From contig AKXM01000040.1 of the NCBI GenBank assembly GCA_000277545.1, forward strand, positions 124,001-188,000: a DNA stretch of 64,000 nucleotides, given 5' to 3'. Below the pieces are notes generated by a model, which was given only the letters and a program-made list of their open reading frames with translations, had not been told where the DNA came from and did not search any database. This DNA comes from Enterobacter sp. Ag1 (GTDB lineage Bacteria; Pseudomonadota; Gammaproteobacteria; Enterobacterales; Enterobacteriaceae). How positions within the stretch are numbered: the stretch's first letter is position 1; the number at the start of each line of letters is the position of its first letter. Of the stretch, positions 29,974-41,117 are shown in pieces. The translations under genes were made by a program, and so were the position numbers.

Positions 29974-32697
29974 ATGGCTACGATTCATGTAGACGGCAAA
30001 GAATACGAGGTCAACGGAGCAGACAACTTGCTAGAAGCTTGTCTCTCCCTCGGTCTTGATATTCCTTATTTTTGCTGGCATCCGGCGCTGGGCAGCGTCG
30101 GTGCTTGCCGCCAGTGTGCGGTGAAGCAATATCAGAACGCGGAAGACACTCGCGGTCGCCTGGTGATGTCCTGTATGACACCGGCCTCCGACGGGACCTT
30201 CATCTCTATTGATGATGGCGAAGCGAAACAGTTCCGTGAAAGCGTTGTGGAATGGTTGATGACTAACCACCCGCACGACTGTCCGGTCTGTGAAGAGGGC
30301 GGCAACTGCCACCTGCAGGATATGACCGTGATGACCGGTCATAGCTTCCGTCGCTACCGCTTTACCAAGCGTACTCACCGCAATCAGGATCTCGGTCCGT
30401 TCATCTCTCATGAAATGAACCGCTGTATCGCCTGCTACCGCTGCGTGCGTTACTACAAAGACTACGCAGACGGTAAAGACCTGGGCGTTTACGGCGCGCA
30501 CGACAACGTCTACTTCGGTCGTCCGGAAGACGGCACGCTGGAAAGCGAGTTCTCCGGTAACCTGGTAGAAATTTGCCCGACCGGCGTATTCACCGACAAA
30601 ACGCATTCCGAACGCTACAACCGTAAGTGGGATATGCAGTTCGCACCGAGCATCTGCCAGCAGTGCTCGCTGGGCTGTAACACCAGCCCGGGTGAACGTT
30701 ACGGCGAACTTCGTCGTATCGAAAACCGCTACAACGGCACCGTGAACCACTACTTCCTGTGCGACCGCGGCCGTTTCGGTTATGGCTATGTGAACCTGAA
30801 AGACCGTCCGCGTCAGCCAATTCAGCGCCGTGGTGATGACCTCATTACCCTGAACGCCGAACAGGCAATGCAGGGTGCGGCGGATATCCTGCGTCAGTCG
30901 AAGAAAGTGATCGGCATCGGTTCTCCGCGCGCAAGCGTGGAAAGCAACTTTGCTCTGCGCGAGCTGGTTGGCGCTGAAAACTTCTACACCGGTATTGCGG
31001 CAGGTGAGCAGGCTCGCCTGCAGCTGATGCTGAAAGTGCTGCGTGACAGCGGCGTTCACACGCCTGCGCTGCGTGAAATCGAATCTTACGATGCGGTGCT
31101 GATCCTGGGCGAAGACGTTACCCAGACCGGCGCTCGTGCTGCTCTGGCTATCCGTCAGGCGGTCAAAGGCAAGGCGCGTGAAATGGCAGCGGCTCAGAAA
31201 GTGGCTGACTGGCAGATCGCCGCAATCCTGAACATCGGTCAGAACGCTAAGCATCCGCTGTTTGTCACCAACGTGGATAGCACTCGCCTGGATGATATCG
31301 CCGCATGGACTTACCGTGCGCCGGTTGAAGATCAGGCTCGCCTTGGTTTTGCGATTGCCAATGCGCTGGACATCAACTCTCCGGCGGTTGAACTGGATCG
31401 TGACCTGAAAAACAAAGTGGACGTTATCGTGCAGGCGTTGGCCGGTGCGAAGAAACCTCTGATTGTTTCCGGGACGAACGCCGGTAGCGAAGCTGTGATT
31501 CAGGCGGCAGCCAACGTGGCTAAAGCGCTGAAGGGCCGCGGTGCAGACGTCGGCGTCACCATGATTGCTCGCGCGGTTAACAGCGTTGGCCTCGGCATGA
31601 TCGGCGGTGGCTCTTTGGAAGAGGCTCTGAGCGAGCTGGAAAGCGGCGCTGCCGATGCGGTAGTGGTGCTGGAAAACGACCTCCATCGCCATGCTTCCGC
31701 TGCCCGTGTAGATGCGGCGCTGAGTAAAGCCCCTCTGGTAATGGTTATTGACCATCAGCGTACGGCCATCATGGACAAAGCACACCTGGTACTTTCCGCG
31801 GCGAGCTTTGCAGAAAGCGACGGGACGGTGATCAACAACGAAGGCCGCGCCCAGCGTTTCTTCCAGGTTTATGACCCGGCTTACTACGACACCAGCGTGA
31901 CGATGTTCGAAAGCTGGCGCTGGCTGCACTCGCTGCACAGCACCGTGCAGAGCCGTGACGTTGACTGGACGCAGCTTGACCATGTGATTGACGCCTGCGT
32001 GAAGGTATTGCCTCAGTTAGCCGGTATTAAAGATGCCGCGCCGGATGCTTCCTTCCGTATCAAAGGTCAGAAGCTGTCCCGTTCTCCTATCCGTTCGAGC
32101 GGACGCACCGCTATGCGCGCCAATATCAGCGTGCACGAACCGCGTCAGCCGCAGGATAAAGACACGATGTTTGCCTTCTCGATGGAAGGGAACAACAGCC
32201 CGCTGGCCGACCGTCAGCAGATTCCGTTTGCCTGGGCTCCAGGCTGGAACTCCCCGCAAGCATGGAACAAATTCCAGGCCGAAGTGGGCGGTCATCTGCG
32301 CCACGGCGATCCGGGCGTGCGCCTGATCGAAGCCTCTGAAACGGGCCTGGACTACTTCACTTCCGTGCCGGATACCTTCCACGCGGAAGAGGGCAAATGG
32401 CGAATCGCGCCGTACTACCACCTGTTTGGTAGCGACGAGCTGTCCCAGCGTTCTCCTGTGTTCCAGAAGCGTATGGTTGAGCCTTACATCAAGCTGAACC
32501 CGGCCGATGCCGCGAAGCTTGGCGTTAACGCCGGAAGCCTGATCTCCTTCAGCTACGAAGGCCAGACGCTGAGTCTGCCGCTGCAGCTGTCCGAAGGTCT
32601 GGTTGCAGGGCAGGTTGGTTTGCCGATGGGGATGCCGGGGATTGCGCCAGTGCTTGCCGGTGCTCGTCTTGAAAATCTGCAGGAGGCTGCGCAATGA
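29974..32697 (+). CDS. nuoG: NADH-quinone oxidoreductase subunit G
   Basis: A 907-residue iron-sulfur subunit (E. coli 908). The N-terminal [2Fe-2S] ferredoxin domain has [16 protein letters not shown]4 and N5 ligands lie in [14 protein letters not shown] and [13 protein letters not shown]; the extra N7 cluster ligands [14 protein letters not shown] are present. A molybdopterin-oxidoreductase-like domain follows. It passes electrons from NuoF toward NuoI. The ATG at 29974 has GGAAG 10 bases upstream; the in-frame ATG at 29965 lies too close to that site, although E. coli annotation starts with MLMAT. It overlaps nuoH by four bases. Confidence 0.97.
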   Translation: MATIHVDGKEYEVNGADNLLEACLSLGLDIPYFCWHPALGSVGACRQCAVKQYQNAEDTRGRLVMSCMTPASDGTFISIDDGEAKQFRESVVEWLMTNHPHDCPVCEEGGNCHLQDMTVMTGHSFRRYRFTKRTHRNQDLGPFISHEMNRCIACYRCVRYYKDYADGKDLGVYGAHDNVYFGRPEDGTLESEFSGNLVEICPTGVFTDKTHSERYNRKWDMQFAPSICQQCSLGCNTSPGERYGELRRIENRYNGTVNHYFLCDRGRFGYGYVNLKDRPRQPIQRRGDDLITLNAEQAMQGAADILRQSKKVIGIGSPRASVESNFALRELVGAENFYTGIAAGEQARLQLMLKVLRDSGVHTPALREIESYDAVLILGEDVTQTGARAALAIRQAVKGKAREMAAAQKVADWQIAAILNIGQNAKHPLFVTNVDSTRLDDIAAWTYRAPVEDQARLGFAIANALDINSPAVELDRDLKNKVDVIVQALAGAKKPLIVSGTNAGSEAVIQAAANVAKALKGRGADVGVTMIARAVNSVGLGMIGGGSLEEALSELESGAADAVVVLENDLHRHASAARVDAALSKAPLVMVIDHQRTAIMDKAHLVLSAASFAESDGTVINNEGRAQRFFQVYDPAYYDTSVTMFESWRWLHSLHSTVQSRDVDWTQLDHVIDACVKVLPQLAGIKDAAPDASFRIKGQKLSRSPIRSSGRTAMRANISVHEPRQPQDKDTMFAFSMEGNNSPLADRQQIPFAWAPGWNSPQAWNKFQAEVGGHLRHGDPGVRLIEASETGLDYFTSVPDTFHAEEGKWRIAPYYHLFGSDELSQRSPVFQKRMVEPYIKLNPADAAKLGVNAGSLISFSYEGQTLSLPLQLSEGLVAGQVGLPMGMPGIAPVLAGARLENLQEAAQ

Positions 32698-33671
32698 GCT
32701 GGCTGACACCGGAAGTTATCGACATTCTGCTGAGCATCCTCAAAGCGGTTGTCATTCTACTGGTCGTGGTGACCTGTGGGGCATTCATGAGTTTCGGCGA
32801 ACGTCGTCTGCTCGGTCTGTTCCAGAACCGCTACGGACCGAACCGCGTAGGCTGGGGTGGTTCACTCCAGCTGGTTGCGGACATGATCAAGATGTTCTTT
32901 AAAGAGGACTGGATCCCTAAGTTTTCTGACCGCGTGATCTTTACGCTTGCACCCATGATCGCGTTCACCTCGCTGCTGCTGGCCTTTGCTATTGTGCCGG
33001 TCAGCCCAAGCTGGGTGGTGGCGGATTTGAACATCGGGATCCTGTTCTTCCTGATGCTGGCGGGCCTGGCGGTGTACGCCGTGCTGTTCGCTGGCTGGTC
33101 CAGTAACAACAAATACTCCCTGCTTGGTGCGATGCGTGCTTCCGCGCAGACCCTGAGTTATGAAGTGTTCCTGGGGCTTTCCCTGATGGGCGTGGTGGCG
33201 CAGGCCGGTTCCTTTAATATGGCCGACATCGTCAACAACCAGGCACATCTGTGGAACATCATCCCGCAGTTCTTCGGCTTCGTGACCTTTGCGATTGCCG
33301 GCGTTGCGGTTTGCCACCGTCACCCGTTTGACCAACCGGAAGCCGAGCAGGAACTGGCCGATGGTTATCACATCGAGTATTCCGGTATGAAGTTCGGTCT
33401 GTTCTTCGTCGGGGAATACATCGGCATCGTCACCGTTTCTGCACTGATTGTGACGCTGTTCTTTGGTGGCTGGCATGGCCCGTGGTTACCACCGTTCATC
33501 TGGTTCGCGCTGAAAACCGCGTTCTTCATGATGATGTTCATTTTGATTCGCGCCGCACTGCCTCGTCCACGTTATGACCAGGTGATGTCCTTCGGCTGGA
33601 AAGTTTGCCTGCCGCTGACGCTAATCAACTTGCTGGTGACCGCCGCGGTCATTCTTTACCAGGCACCATAA
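32694..33671 (+). CDS. nuoH: NADH-quinone oxidoreductase subunit H
   Basis: A 325-residue membrane subunit with about eight transmembrane segments, of the same length as in E. coli. Conserved loops [20 protein letters not shown] and [20 protein letters not shown] line the quinone channel. It links the peripheral and membrane arms. Start overlaps the nuoG stop (ATGA). Confidence 0.98.
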   Translation: MSWLTPEVIDILLSILKAVVILLVVVTCGAFMSFGERRLLGLFQNRYGPNRVGWGGSLQLVADMIKMFFKEDWIPKFSDRVIFTLAPMIAFTSLLLAFAIVPVSPSWVVADLNIGILFFLMLAGLAVYAVLFAGWSSNNKYSLLGAMRASAQTLSYEVFLGLSLMGVVAQAGSFNMADIVNNQAHLWNIIPQFFGFVTFAIAGVAVCHRHPFDQPEAEQELADGYHIEYSGMKFGLFFVGEYIGIVTVSALIVTLFFGGWHGPWLPPFIWFALKTAFFMMMFILIRAALPRPRYDQVMSFGWKVCLPLTLINLLVTAAVILYQAP

Positions 33672-33685
33672 GGGGTGAAAAAACC

Positions 33686-34228
33686 ATGACATTGAAAGAG
33701 TTAGTGGTTGGTTTCGGCACCCAGGTACGCAGTATCTGGATGATCGGCATGCACGCTTTCGCCAAGCGCGAAACCCGCATGTATCCGGAAGAACCAGTGT
33801 ATCTGCCGCCGCGCTACCGTGGCCGTATCGTGCTGACGCGCGACCCGGACGGTGAAGAGCGCTGCGTTGCCTGTAACCTGTGTGCGGTAGCCTGCCCGGT
33901 AGGCTGTATTTCCCTGCAGAAAGCCGAGATGAAAGACGGTCGTTGGTATCCGGAGTTCTTCCGCATCAACTTCTCACGCTGCATCTTCTGTGGCCTGTGC
34001 GAAGAAGCCTGTCCAACCACCGCGATTCAGCTTACCCCGGACTTTGAGCTGGGTGAGTATAAGCGCCAGGATCTGGTGTACGAGAAAGAGGATCTGCTGA
34101 TCTCCGGTCCGGGCAAATACCCGGAATATAACTTCTATCGGATGGCAGGTATGGCAATCGACGGCAAAGATAAGGGCGAAGCGGAAAATGAAGCTAAGCC
34201 TATCGACGTCAAAGGCCTGTTACCTTAA
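33686..34228 (+). CDS. nuoI: NADH-quinone oxidoreductase subunit I
   Basis: A 180-residue subunit with two [4Fe-4S] clusters (N6a, N6b): [16 protein letters not shown] and [16 protein letters not shown]. Length equals E. coli NuoI. The start at 33686 ([18 protein letters not shown]) lies after AAGGGG and GAAAAAACC; the longer frame overlapping nuoH is not used. Confidence 0.98.
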   Translation: MTLKELVVGFGTQVRSIWMIGMHAFAKRETRMYPEEPVYLPPRYRGRIVLTRDPDGEERCVACNLCAVACPVGCISLQKAEMKDGRWYPEFFRINFSRCIFCGLCEEACPTTAIQLTPDFELGEYKRQDLVYEKEDLLISGPGKYPEYNFYRMAGMAIDGKDKGEAENEAKPIDVKGLLP

Positions 34229-34238
34229 GGAGTCAGGA

Positions 34239-34796
34239 ATGGAATTCGCTTTTTATATCTGCGCCATTGTGGCCGTCCTGACGACCCTTCGGACGATCAC
34301 TCACACCAATCCAGTGCATGCGCTGCTGTACCTGATCATCTCGCTGCTGGCGATCTCCGGGGTGTTTTTCTCCCTCGGAGCTTACTTCGCCGGTGCGCTG
34401 GAGATCATCGTGTATGCCGGGGCTATCATGGTGCTGTTCGTCTTCGTGGTGATGATGCTTAACCTCGGTAACGCGGTTCAGCAGCAGGAACGCGAGTGGC
34501 TGAAACCGCAGCTGTGGATTGGGCCTGGCGTCCTGTCTGCAGTGCTGCTGGTGGTTCTGATTTACGCCATCCGCACCGTTAACGACCAGGGTATTGATGG
34601 CACGTCCATCGATGCGAAGCAGGTCGGTATCGCGCTGTTCGGGCCTTACGTACTGGCGGTGGAGCTGGCCTCCATGCTGCTGCTGGCGGGTCTGGTCGTT
34701 GCGTTCCACCTGGGTCGTGAAGACCGTGCCGGTGAGGTGCTGAGCAATCGCCCTGCTGACATGGCCGTGAGAAGAAAAACGGAGGAGAACGTATGA
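34239..34796 (+). CDS. nuoJ: NADH-quinone oxidoreductase subunit J
   Basis: A 185-residue membrane subunit with five hydrophobic segments, including the conserved [19 protein letters not shown] stretch with its pi-bulge helix. E. coli NuoJ is 184 residues. It takes part in proton pumping. AAGGAGTCAGGA precedes the ATG; it overlaps nuoK by four bases. Confidence 0.97.
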   Translation: MEFAFYICAIVAVLTTLRTITHTNPVHALLYLIISLLAISGVFFSLGAYFAGALEIIVYAGAIMVLFVFVVMMLNLGNAVQQQEREWLKPQLWIGPGVLSAVLLVVLIYAIRTVNDQGIDGTSIDAKQVGIALFGPYVLAVELASMLLLAGLVVAFHLGREDRAGEVLSNRPADMAVRRKTEENV

Positions 34797-35095
34797 TCCC
34801 GCTGCAACATGGACTGATCCTCGCCGCCATTCTGTTCGTGCTGGGACTGACCGGGCTGGTCATCCGCCGCAACCTGCTGTTCATGCTGATCAGCCTGGAA
34901 GTGATGATTAACGCCGCCGCGCTGGCCTTCGTGGTTGCCGGCAGCTACTGGGGCCAGGCTGACGGTCAGGTGATGTATATACTCGCGATTAGCTTAGCTG
35001 CTGCCGAAGCCAGTATTGGCCTCGCGCTGTTACTGCAGCTCCATCGTCGTCGCCAGAATCTGAATATCGATTCAGTAAGTGAGATGCGTGGATGA
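34793..35095 (+). CDS. nuoK: NADH-quinone oxidoreductase subunit K
   Basis: A 100-residue three-helix membrane subunit, exactly the family length. Conserved acidic residues lie in [16 protein letters not shown] (Glu36 region) and [15 protein letters not shown] (Glu72 region), both needed for proton pumping. Overlaps both neighbours by four bases. Confidence 0.98.
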   Translation: MIPLQHGLILAAILFVLGLTGLVIRRNLLFMLISLEVMINAAALAFVVAGSYWGQADGQVMYILAISLAAAEASIGLALLLQLHRRRQNLNIDSVSEMRG

Positions 35096-36933
35096 ACCTT
35101 CTCTGGTTAACCATTGTTCTGCCATTGATTGGCTTTTTACTGTTGGCATTTTCCCGCGGCCGCTGGTCAGAAAACCTGTCCGCAACCATCGGGATGGGCT
35201 CTGTAGGTCTGGCGGCGGTAGTCACCGCCATTGCCGGGGTTGATTTCTTTAACAACGGGCAGCAGGCGTTCACTCAGCCGCTGTGGACCTGGATGGCGGT
35301 CGGTGATTTTAATATCGGCTTCAACCTGGTGCTGGACGGCCTGTCCCTGACCATGCTTTCTGTGGTTACCGGTGTCGGCTTCCTGATCCACATGTTCGCT
35401 TCCTGGTACATGCGCGGTGAAGAGGGTTATTCCCGCTTCTTCGCCTACACCAACCTGTTCATCGCCAGCATGGTGGTTCTGGTCCTTGCCGACAACCTGC
35501 TGCTGATGTATCTCGGCTGGGAAGGCGTGGGCCTCTGTTCTTACCTGCTGATCGGTTTCTACTACACCGATCCGAAGAACAACGCGGCGGCAATGAAAGC
35601 GTTCGTGGTGACTCGCGTCGGGGACGTGTTCCTGGCCTTCGGCCTGTTCATCCTCTACAACGAGCTGGGCACGCTGAACTTCCGCGAAATGGTTGAGCTG
35701 GCACCGCAGCACTTCGCTGCCGGCAACCAAATGCTGACCTGGGCAACCCTTATGCTGTTAGGCGGTGCGGTCGGTAAGTCTGCACAGCTTCCGCTGCAAA
35801 CATGGCTTGCGGATGCGATGGCGGGCCCAACCCCGGTTTCTGCGCTGATTCACGCGGCTACCATGGTTACCGCGGGCGTCTACCTGATTGCCCGTACCCA
35901 TGGCCTGTTCCTGATGACCCCGGAAATTCTGCATCTGGTGGGTATCGTAGGTGCGATCACGCTGGTGCTGGCAGGCTTTGCCGCGCTGGTACAGACCGAC
36001 ATCAAACGCGTACTCGCTTACTCCACCATGAGCCAGATTGGCTACATGTTCCTGGCGCTGGGCGTGCAGGCGTGGGATGCGGCAATCTTCCACCTGATGA
36101 CCCACGCGTTCTTTAAAGCGTTGCTGTTCCTGTCATCCGGTTCGGTGATTCTGGCGTGCCATCACGAACAAAACATCTTCAAGATGGGTGGGCTGCGTAA
36201 GTCTATTCCGCTGGTGTATGTCTGCTTCCTGGTTGGGGGCGCGGCGCTGTCCGCTCTGCCGCTGATTACCGCAGGCTTCTTCAGTAAAGATGAAATTCTT
36301 GCCGGTGCGATGGCGAACGGCCACATCAACCTGATGGTTGCGGGCCTGGTCGGGGCGTTTATGACCTCGCTCTACACCTTCCGCATGATTTTCATTACGT
36401 TCCACGGTGAAGAAAAAATTCACGCTCACGCAGGGAAGGGGATTACCCACCACCTGCCGCTGGTTGTTCTGCTGGTGCTGTCCACCTTCGTTGGCGCAAT
36501 GATTGTGCCACCGCTGCGCGGCGTACTGCCGGAAACCACTGAACTTGCGCACGGCAGCGTGCTGACCCTGGAGATCATCTCCGGCGTCGTCGCCATTGCC
36601 GGTATCCTGATTGCCGCCTTCCTGTGGCTGGGTAAACGTACTCTGGTGACGTCGCTTGCGAACAGCGCACTGGGGCGTTTCTTCGGTACCTGGTGGTTCA
36701 ATGCCTGGGGCTTCGACTGGCTGTACGACATGATTTTCGTCAAGCCATTCCTCGGTATTGCGTGGCTGCTGCGCCGTGACCCGCTGAATGCTTTGATGAA
36801 CATTCCGGCAGTTCTCTCCCGCTTTGCTGGCCGCGGCCTGCTGGTGAGCGAGAACGGTTATCTGCGCTGGTATGTTGCGTCCATGAGCATCGGTGCCGTT
36901 GTAGTTCTCGGCCTGCTGCTGGTTCTGCGTTAA
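35092..36933 (+). CDS. nuoL: NADH-quinone oxidoreductase subunit L
   Basis: A 613-residue Mrp-antiporter-like proton-pumping subunit, the E. coli length. Key segments are [45 protein letters not shown] (quoted as [16 protein letters not shown]) and the long C-terminal lateral helix. It is the most distal pump in the membrane arm. A palindromic repeat separates it from nuoM. Confidence 0.98.
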   Translation: MNLLWLTIVLPLIGFLLLAFSRGRWSENLSATIGMGSVGLAAVVTAIAGVDFFNNGQQAFTQPLWTWMAVGDFNIGFNLVLDGLSLTMLSVVTGVGFLIHMFASWYMRGEEGYSRFFAYTNLFIASMVVLVLADNLLLMYLGWEGVGLCSYLLIGFYYTDPKNNAAAMKAFVVTRVGDVFLAFGLFILYNELGTLNFREMVELAPQHFAAGNQMLTWATLMLLGGAVGKSAQLPLQTWLADAMAGPTPVSALIHAATMVTAGVYLIARTHGLFLMTPEILHLVGIVGAITLVLAGFAALVQTDIKRVLAYSTMSQIGYMFLALGVQAWDAAIFHLMTHAFFKALLFLSSGSVILACHHEQNIFKMGGLRKSIPLVYVCFLVGGAALSALPLITAGFFSKDEILAGAMANGHINLMVAGLVGAFMTSLYTFRMIFITFHGEEKIHAHAGKGITHHLPLVVLLVLSTFVGAMIVPPLRGVLPETTELAHGSVLTLEIISGVVAIAGILIAAFLWLGKRTLVTSLANSALGRFFGTWWFNAWGFDWLYDMIFVKPFLGIAWLLRRDPLNALMNIPAVLSRFAGRGLLVSENGYLRWYVASMSIGAVVVLGLLLVLR

Positions 36934-36945
36934 CAGGATTTCTTC

Positions 36946-36990
36946 CATCCCCCTCTCTCTGTTGAGAGAGGGTCGGAGTGGGGCTTAATA
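36946..36990. repeat. Palindromic repeat between nuoL and nuoM, copy 4
   Basis: CCCCCTCTCTC-TGTT-GAGAGAGGG followed by TCGGAGTGGGG, which pairs with the CCATCCCC outer arm. It resembles the elements at 7583, 20388 and 29814 (CTCTCC/GGAGAG core with C-rich and G-rich ends). It fills part of the 121-base nuoL-nuoM gap. Confidence 0.65.
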
Positions 36991-37054
36991 CCTCCTCTGG
37001 CGCTGGGAAGTGAGCGATGTTTAAGAATTATTTTGACTTAGGGACTCAAACGCC

Positions 37055-38584
37055 ATGCTATTACCCTGGCTAATACTAATCCCCTTTATCGGCGGCTTCT
37101 TCTGCTGGCAGACCGAACGCTTCGGCGTGAAAGTGCCTCGCTGGATTGCGCTGATCACCATGGGGCTGACACTGGCACTGTCTCTGCAATTGTGGTTGCA
37201 GGGTGGCTATTCTCTGACGCAGTCGGCGGGTTTGCCGCAGTGGCAGTCAGAGTACATTCTGAAATGGATCACACGTTTTGGCATTGATATTCACCTGGCG
37301 CTCGACGGTCTGTCGCTGCTGATGGTGGTGCTGACCGGCCTGCTTGGCGTGCTGGCGGTGCTCTGTTCCTGGAATGAAATCGAAAAATATCAGGGCTTCT
37401 TCCACCTCAACCTGATGTGGATCCTCGGCGGCGTTATCGGCGTGTTCCTTGCCATCGACATGTTCCTGTTCTTCTTCTTCTGGGAAATGATGCTGGTGCC
37501 GATGTACTTCCTGATTGCGCTGTGGGGCCACAAAGCCTCCGACGGGAAGACGCGTATTACCGCCGCGACCAAGTTCTTCATCTATACCCAGGCGAGCGGC
37601 CTGGTGATGCTGATTGCTATCCTGGGTCTGGTGTTTGTGCACTACAATGCGACCGGCGTATGGACCTTCAACTATGAGCTGTTGCTGAAAACGCCGATGT
37701 CCCACGGTGTACAGTGGCTGCTGATGCTGGGCTTCTTTATCGCCTTCGCGGTAAAAATGCCGGTGGTTCCTCTTCACGGCTGGCTGCCGGATGCGCACTC
37801 CCAGGCACCAACGGCGGGTTCCGTTGACCTGGCAGGTATCTTGCTCAAAACTGCGGCCTACGGCCTGCTGCGTTTCTCTCTGCCGCTGTTCCCTGAAGCG
37901 TCTGCTGAATTTGCACCAATCGCCATGTGGCTGGGTGTCATCGGCATCTTCTACGGCGCGTGGATGGCCTTTGCCCAGACCGACATTAAACGCCTGATAG
38001 CTTATACCTCCGTTTCCCACATGGGCTTCGTGCTGATTGCTATCTACACCGGCAACCAGCTGGCTTACCAGGGCGCGGTAATTCAGATGATCGCTCACGG
38101 TCTGTCCGCGGCGGGTATGTTCATCATCTGCGGTCAGCTTTACGAGCGTCTGCACACGCGTGACATGCGCATGATGGGCGGCCTGTGGAACAAAATTAAA
38201 TGGCTGCCTGGTCTGTCGATGTTCTTCGCTGTTGCCACGCTGGGTATGCCCGGGACCGGTAACTTCGTCGGTGAATTCATGATCCTGTTCGGCAGCTTCC
38301 ACGTTGTGCCGGTCATTACCGTGATTTCAACCTTCGGTCTGGTCTTTGCCTCTGTTTACTCTCTGGCGATGCTGCATCGCGCGTACTTCGGGAAAGCTAA
38401 GAGCGAAATCAGCGATAAACAACTGCCTGGCATGTCCATGCGCGAGTTCTTTATCATTCTGTTGCTGGTGGTGCTGTTAGTTCTGCTGGGCTTCTTCCCG
38501 CAGCCGATTCTGGATACCTCGCATTCTGCGATGAGCAATATTCAGCAGTGGTTTACCAGTTCACTTTCTACTACAAGGCCGTAA
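37055..38584 (+). CDS. nuoM: NADH-quinone oxidoreductase subunit M
   Basis: A 509-residue antiporter-like pump subunit of E. coli length. The conserved Glu of MLVPMYFLIALWG region (FFWEMMLVPMYF, Glu about 144) and the HGWLPDAHSQAPTAGSVDLA stretch are present. It begins MLLPWLILIPFIGGFF. It is followed by nuoN after six bases. Confidence 0.98.
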   Translation: MLLPWLILIPFIGGFFCWQTERFGVKVPRWIALITMGLTLALSLQLWLQGGYSLTQSAGLPQWQSEYILKWITRFGIDIHLALDGLSLLMVVLTGLLGVLAVLCSWNEIEKYQGFFHLNLMWILGGVIGVFLAIDMFLFFFFWEMMLVPMYFLIALWGHKASDGKTRITAATKFFIYTQASGLVMLIAILGLVFVHYNATGVWTFNYELLLKTPMSHGVQWLLMLGFFIAFAVKMPVVPLHGWLPDAHSQAPTAGSVDLAGILLKTAAYGLLRFSLPLFPEASAEFAPIAMWLGVIGIFYGAWMAFAQTDIKRLIAYTSVSHMGFVLIAIYTGNQLAYQGAVIQMIAHGLSAAGMFIICGQLYERLHTRDMRMMGGLWNKIKWLPGLSMFFAVATLGMPGTGNFVGEFMILFGSFHVVPVITVISTFGLVFASVYSLAMLHRAYFGKAKSEISDKQLPGMSMREFFIILLLVVLLVLLGFFPQPILDTSHSAMSNIQQWFTSSLSTTRP

Positions 38585-38590
38585 TTCGCC

Positions 38591-40048
38591 ATGACAATAA
38601 CTCCTCAACATTTGATCGCGCTGCTACCGCTGTTGATCGTCGGATTGACGGTGGTGGTTGTGATGCTCTCCATTGCGTGGCGACGCGACCATTTTCTGAA
38701 TGCTACGCTGTCGGTTATCGGCCTTAACGCCGCGCTGATTTCACTGTGGTTTGTCGGTCAGGCAGGGGCGATGGATGTCACCCCGCTGATGCGCGTTGAC
38801 GGCTACGCCATGCTCTACACCGGGCTGGTACTGCTGGCGAGCCTGGCAACCTGTACCTTTGCTTATCCGTGGCTGCAGGGCTACACCGACAACCGCGAAG
38901 AGTTCTATCTGCTGGTCCTGATTGCTGCCCTGGGCGGTATTCTGCTGGCTAATGCGAACCACCTCGCGGCGCTGTTCCTCGGCATTGAGCTGATCTCTCT
39001 GCCGCTGTTCGGCCTGGTTGGCTACGCCTTCCGCCAGAAGCGTTCTCTGGAAGCGAGCATCAAGTACACCATTCTGTCAGCGGCGGCATCGTCCTTCCTG
39101 CTGTTCGGTATGGCGCTGGTATACGCTGATTCCGGTAGCCTGTCGTTTGTTAGCCTCGGCAAGAGCCTGGCGGACAACATGCTGCACGAACCTCTGCTGC
39201 TGGCGGGCCTGGGTCTGATGATCGTCGGTCTTGGCTTCAAGCTTTCTTTGGTGCCGTTCCACCTGTGGACCCCAGACGTATACCAGGGCGCGCCTGCCCC
39301 GGTTTCCACCTTCCTGGCAACCGCCAGCAAAATCGCCATCTTTGGCGTGGTGATGCGTCTGTTCCTGTACGCCCCAGTGGGCAACAGCGAAGCGGTTCGC
39401 GTCGTGCTGGGTATTATCGCCTTCGCGTCAATCCTGTTCGGTAACCTGATGGCGCTGAACCAGTCCAACATTAAGCGTCTGCTGGGCTACTCTTCCATCG
39501 CACACCTCGGTTACCTGTTGGTGGCACTGATTGCGCTGCAAACCGGTAACATGTCGATGGAAGCGGTAGGGGTTTATCTGGCCGCTTACCTGTTCAGCAG
39601 CCTGGGTGCATTCGGCGTGGTTAGCCTGATGTCCAGCCCGTACCGTGGCCCGGATGCCGACTCACTGTTCTCCTACCGCGGTTTGTTCTGGCACAAGCCG
39701 GTGCTTTCGGCGGTGATGACCGTGATGATGCTTTCTCTGGCGGGTATCCCAATGACCCTGGGCTTCATCGGTAAGTTCTACATCATTGCCGTGGGCGTTC
39801 AGGCTCACCTGTGGTGGCTGACCGGCGCCGTGGTTCTGGGCAGTGCCATCGGCCTGTACTACTACCTGCGCGTGACCGTGAGTCTGTACCTGAGCGCGCC
39901 TCAGCAGCTTAACCGCGACACCCCATCTAACTGGGCGTTGACTGCGGGCGGCGTAGTGGTGCTGATCTCCTCCCTGCTGGTGCTGTTGCTCGGTATTTAT
40001 CCGCAGCCGCTTATCAGCCTGGTGCAGCTGGCGCAGCCGCTGATGTAA
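38591..40048 (+). CDS. nuoN: NADH-quinone oxidoreductase subunit N
   Basis: A 485-residue antiporter-like pump subunit of E. coli length, last gene of the nuo operon. Conserved stretches include [20 protein letters not shown] and [20 protein letters not shown]. It sits between NuoM and NuoK in the membrane arm. A strong terminator follows 20 bases after its stop. Confidence 0.98.
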   Translation: MTITPQHLIALLPLLIVGLTVVVVMLSIAWRRDHFLNATLSVIGLNAALISLWFVGQAGAMDVTPLMRVDGYAMLYTGLVLLASLATCTFAYPWLQGYTDNREEFYLLVLIAALGGILLANANHLAALFLGIELISLPLFGLVGYAFRQKRSLEASIKYTILSAAASSFLLFGMALVYADSGSLSFVSLGKSLADNMLHEPLLLAGLGLMIVGLGFKLSLVPFHLWTPDVYQGAPAPVSTFLATASKIAIFGVVMRLFLYAPVGNSEAVRVVLGIIAFASILFGNLMALNQSNIKRLLGYSSIAHLGYLLVALIALQTGNMSMEAVGVYLAAYLFSSLGAFGVVSLMSSPYRGPDADSLFSYRGLFWHKPVLSAVMTVMMLSLAGIPMTLGFIGKFYIIAVGVQAHLWWLTGAVVLGSAIGLYYYLRVTVSLYLSAPQQLNRDTPSNWALTAGGVVVLISSLLVLLLGIYPQPLISLVQLAQPLM

Positions 40049-40068
40049 TCGGGTTAACAAGACAGTTC

Positions 40069-40096
40069 AAAACCGCCACTTGCTGGCGGTTTTTTT
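40069..40096. terminator. Bidirectional terminator after nuoN
   Basis: AAAACCGCCA-CTTGC-TGGCGGTTTT with a T-run to 40096. It ends the nuo operon and also the converging LysR gene. Confidence 0.93.
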
Positions 40097-40102
40097 ATGG
40101 GC

Positions 40103-41005
40103 TTAGTTTTTGGCTAGCTCGAGGATAAAATCCAGAAAACAGCGGGTGCGTGCGGCGGGATTGATACGTGAAGGGTAGTAAGCATAAAGCGGAAAACGCT
40201 CGTCCGGCCAGTCGGGAAATAAATCCACCAACAGTCCCTGTTTCACAAGATCGTCAGAGCCAAACGTCATCATCTGGGCAATCGCGTGCCCGCTCAGGCA
40301 GGCTTCATGCAAAGTGCGGGCGTCGTTCAGCGTCAGGCGGCCGCTGACCGGGACTTTAATCACTTCTCCTTTACGATGAAACTCCCATTCAAACGGCCTG
40401 CCGGTTTCCGGATCGCGGAAATGAATGCAGGTATGCCCCAATAGCGCCTGTGGTGTTTCAGGCCTGCCGTGCCGCGCTAGATAGGCCGGGGTGGCAACCG
40501 TCATGATGCGAGTTTCCAGCAGCTTGCGTGCCACCAGCGTGCTATTTCGAGGCACGCCAAAACGAACAGCCAGATCGAAACCATCGCCAATCATATCCCC
40601 CAGCCGATCGCTTGTGACCAGATCCAGTTTAAGATCGGGATAGCGGGACATAAAAGTTTCCAGTTGAGGCCCCAGGATCAGGCTAGAGAAGAACGGATCG
40701 ATGTTGACCCGAAGTCTGCCGGTAATGGCTTTAGTGGCTAGCGACGCGGTGCTGGTCACGTCCTCCAGCGCGGCCAGCAGCGGAAGGATCTGACGATAAA
40801 ACGCTTTGCCTTCAACGGTCAATGCCACTGCGCGGGTAGTGCGGTCAAAAAGGCGGATGCCGAGGCGTTTCTCCAGGCGGGCAATCGCCCGGCTGACCCC
40901 GGGTGGGGACATATTGATCACCTCCGCGGCGGCGGCAAACGTGCCGCTTTCCACTACGGCGGTAAACACGGACAGACCATTAAAGGTCCGATCGTTAAAA
41001 ATCAT
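40103..41005 (-). CDS. LysR-family transcriptional regulator
   Basis: A 300-residue LysR-type regulator of the CrgA/DsdC-like subgroup common in enterobacteria. The helix-turn-helix is GTFAAAAEVINMSPPGVSRA with RLEKRLGIRLFDRTTRAVAL (residues about 20-62); the substrate-binding domain begins near residue 90 and includes DRLGDMIGDGFDLAVRFG. It diverges from the NmrA-like gene at 41118, so it probably controls that gene. E. coli K-12 has no such gene next to nuoN; this is an accessory insertion. Effector unknown. Confidence 0.88.
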   Translation of the reverse strand: MIFNDRTFNGLSVFTAVVESGTFAAAAEVINMSPPGVSRAIARLEKRLGIRLFDRTTRAVALTVEGKAFYRQILPLLAALEDVTSTASLATKAITGRLRVNIDPFFSSLILGPQLETFMSRYPDLKLDLVTSDRLGDMIGDGFDLAVRFGVPRNSTLVARKLLETRIMTVATPAYLARHGRPETPQALLGHTCIHFRDPETGRPFEWEFHRKGEVIKVPVSGRLTLNDARTLHEACLSGHAIAQMMTFGSDDLVKQGLLVDLFPDWPDERFPLYAYYPSRINPAARTRCFLDFILELAKN

Positions 41006-41117
41006 ATTAGTGCTCCGCAGTCATCAGTGAATTGTCTTAGGTGCTATCGATACAACATAGCTGCATCCGCATAATGCCGTCCACACCCTGCGGGGGATCT
41101 CTAACTGGAGAAACATT

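Noticed and set aside
30031-31983. A 650-codon open frame antisense to nuoG.
   Set aside because: Same reason: a shadow of a strongly conserved complex I gene, with no domain and no ribosome binding site of note.
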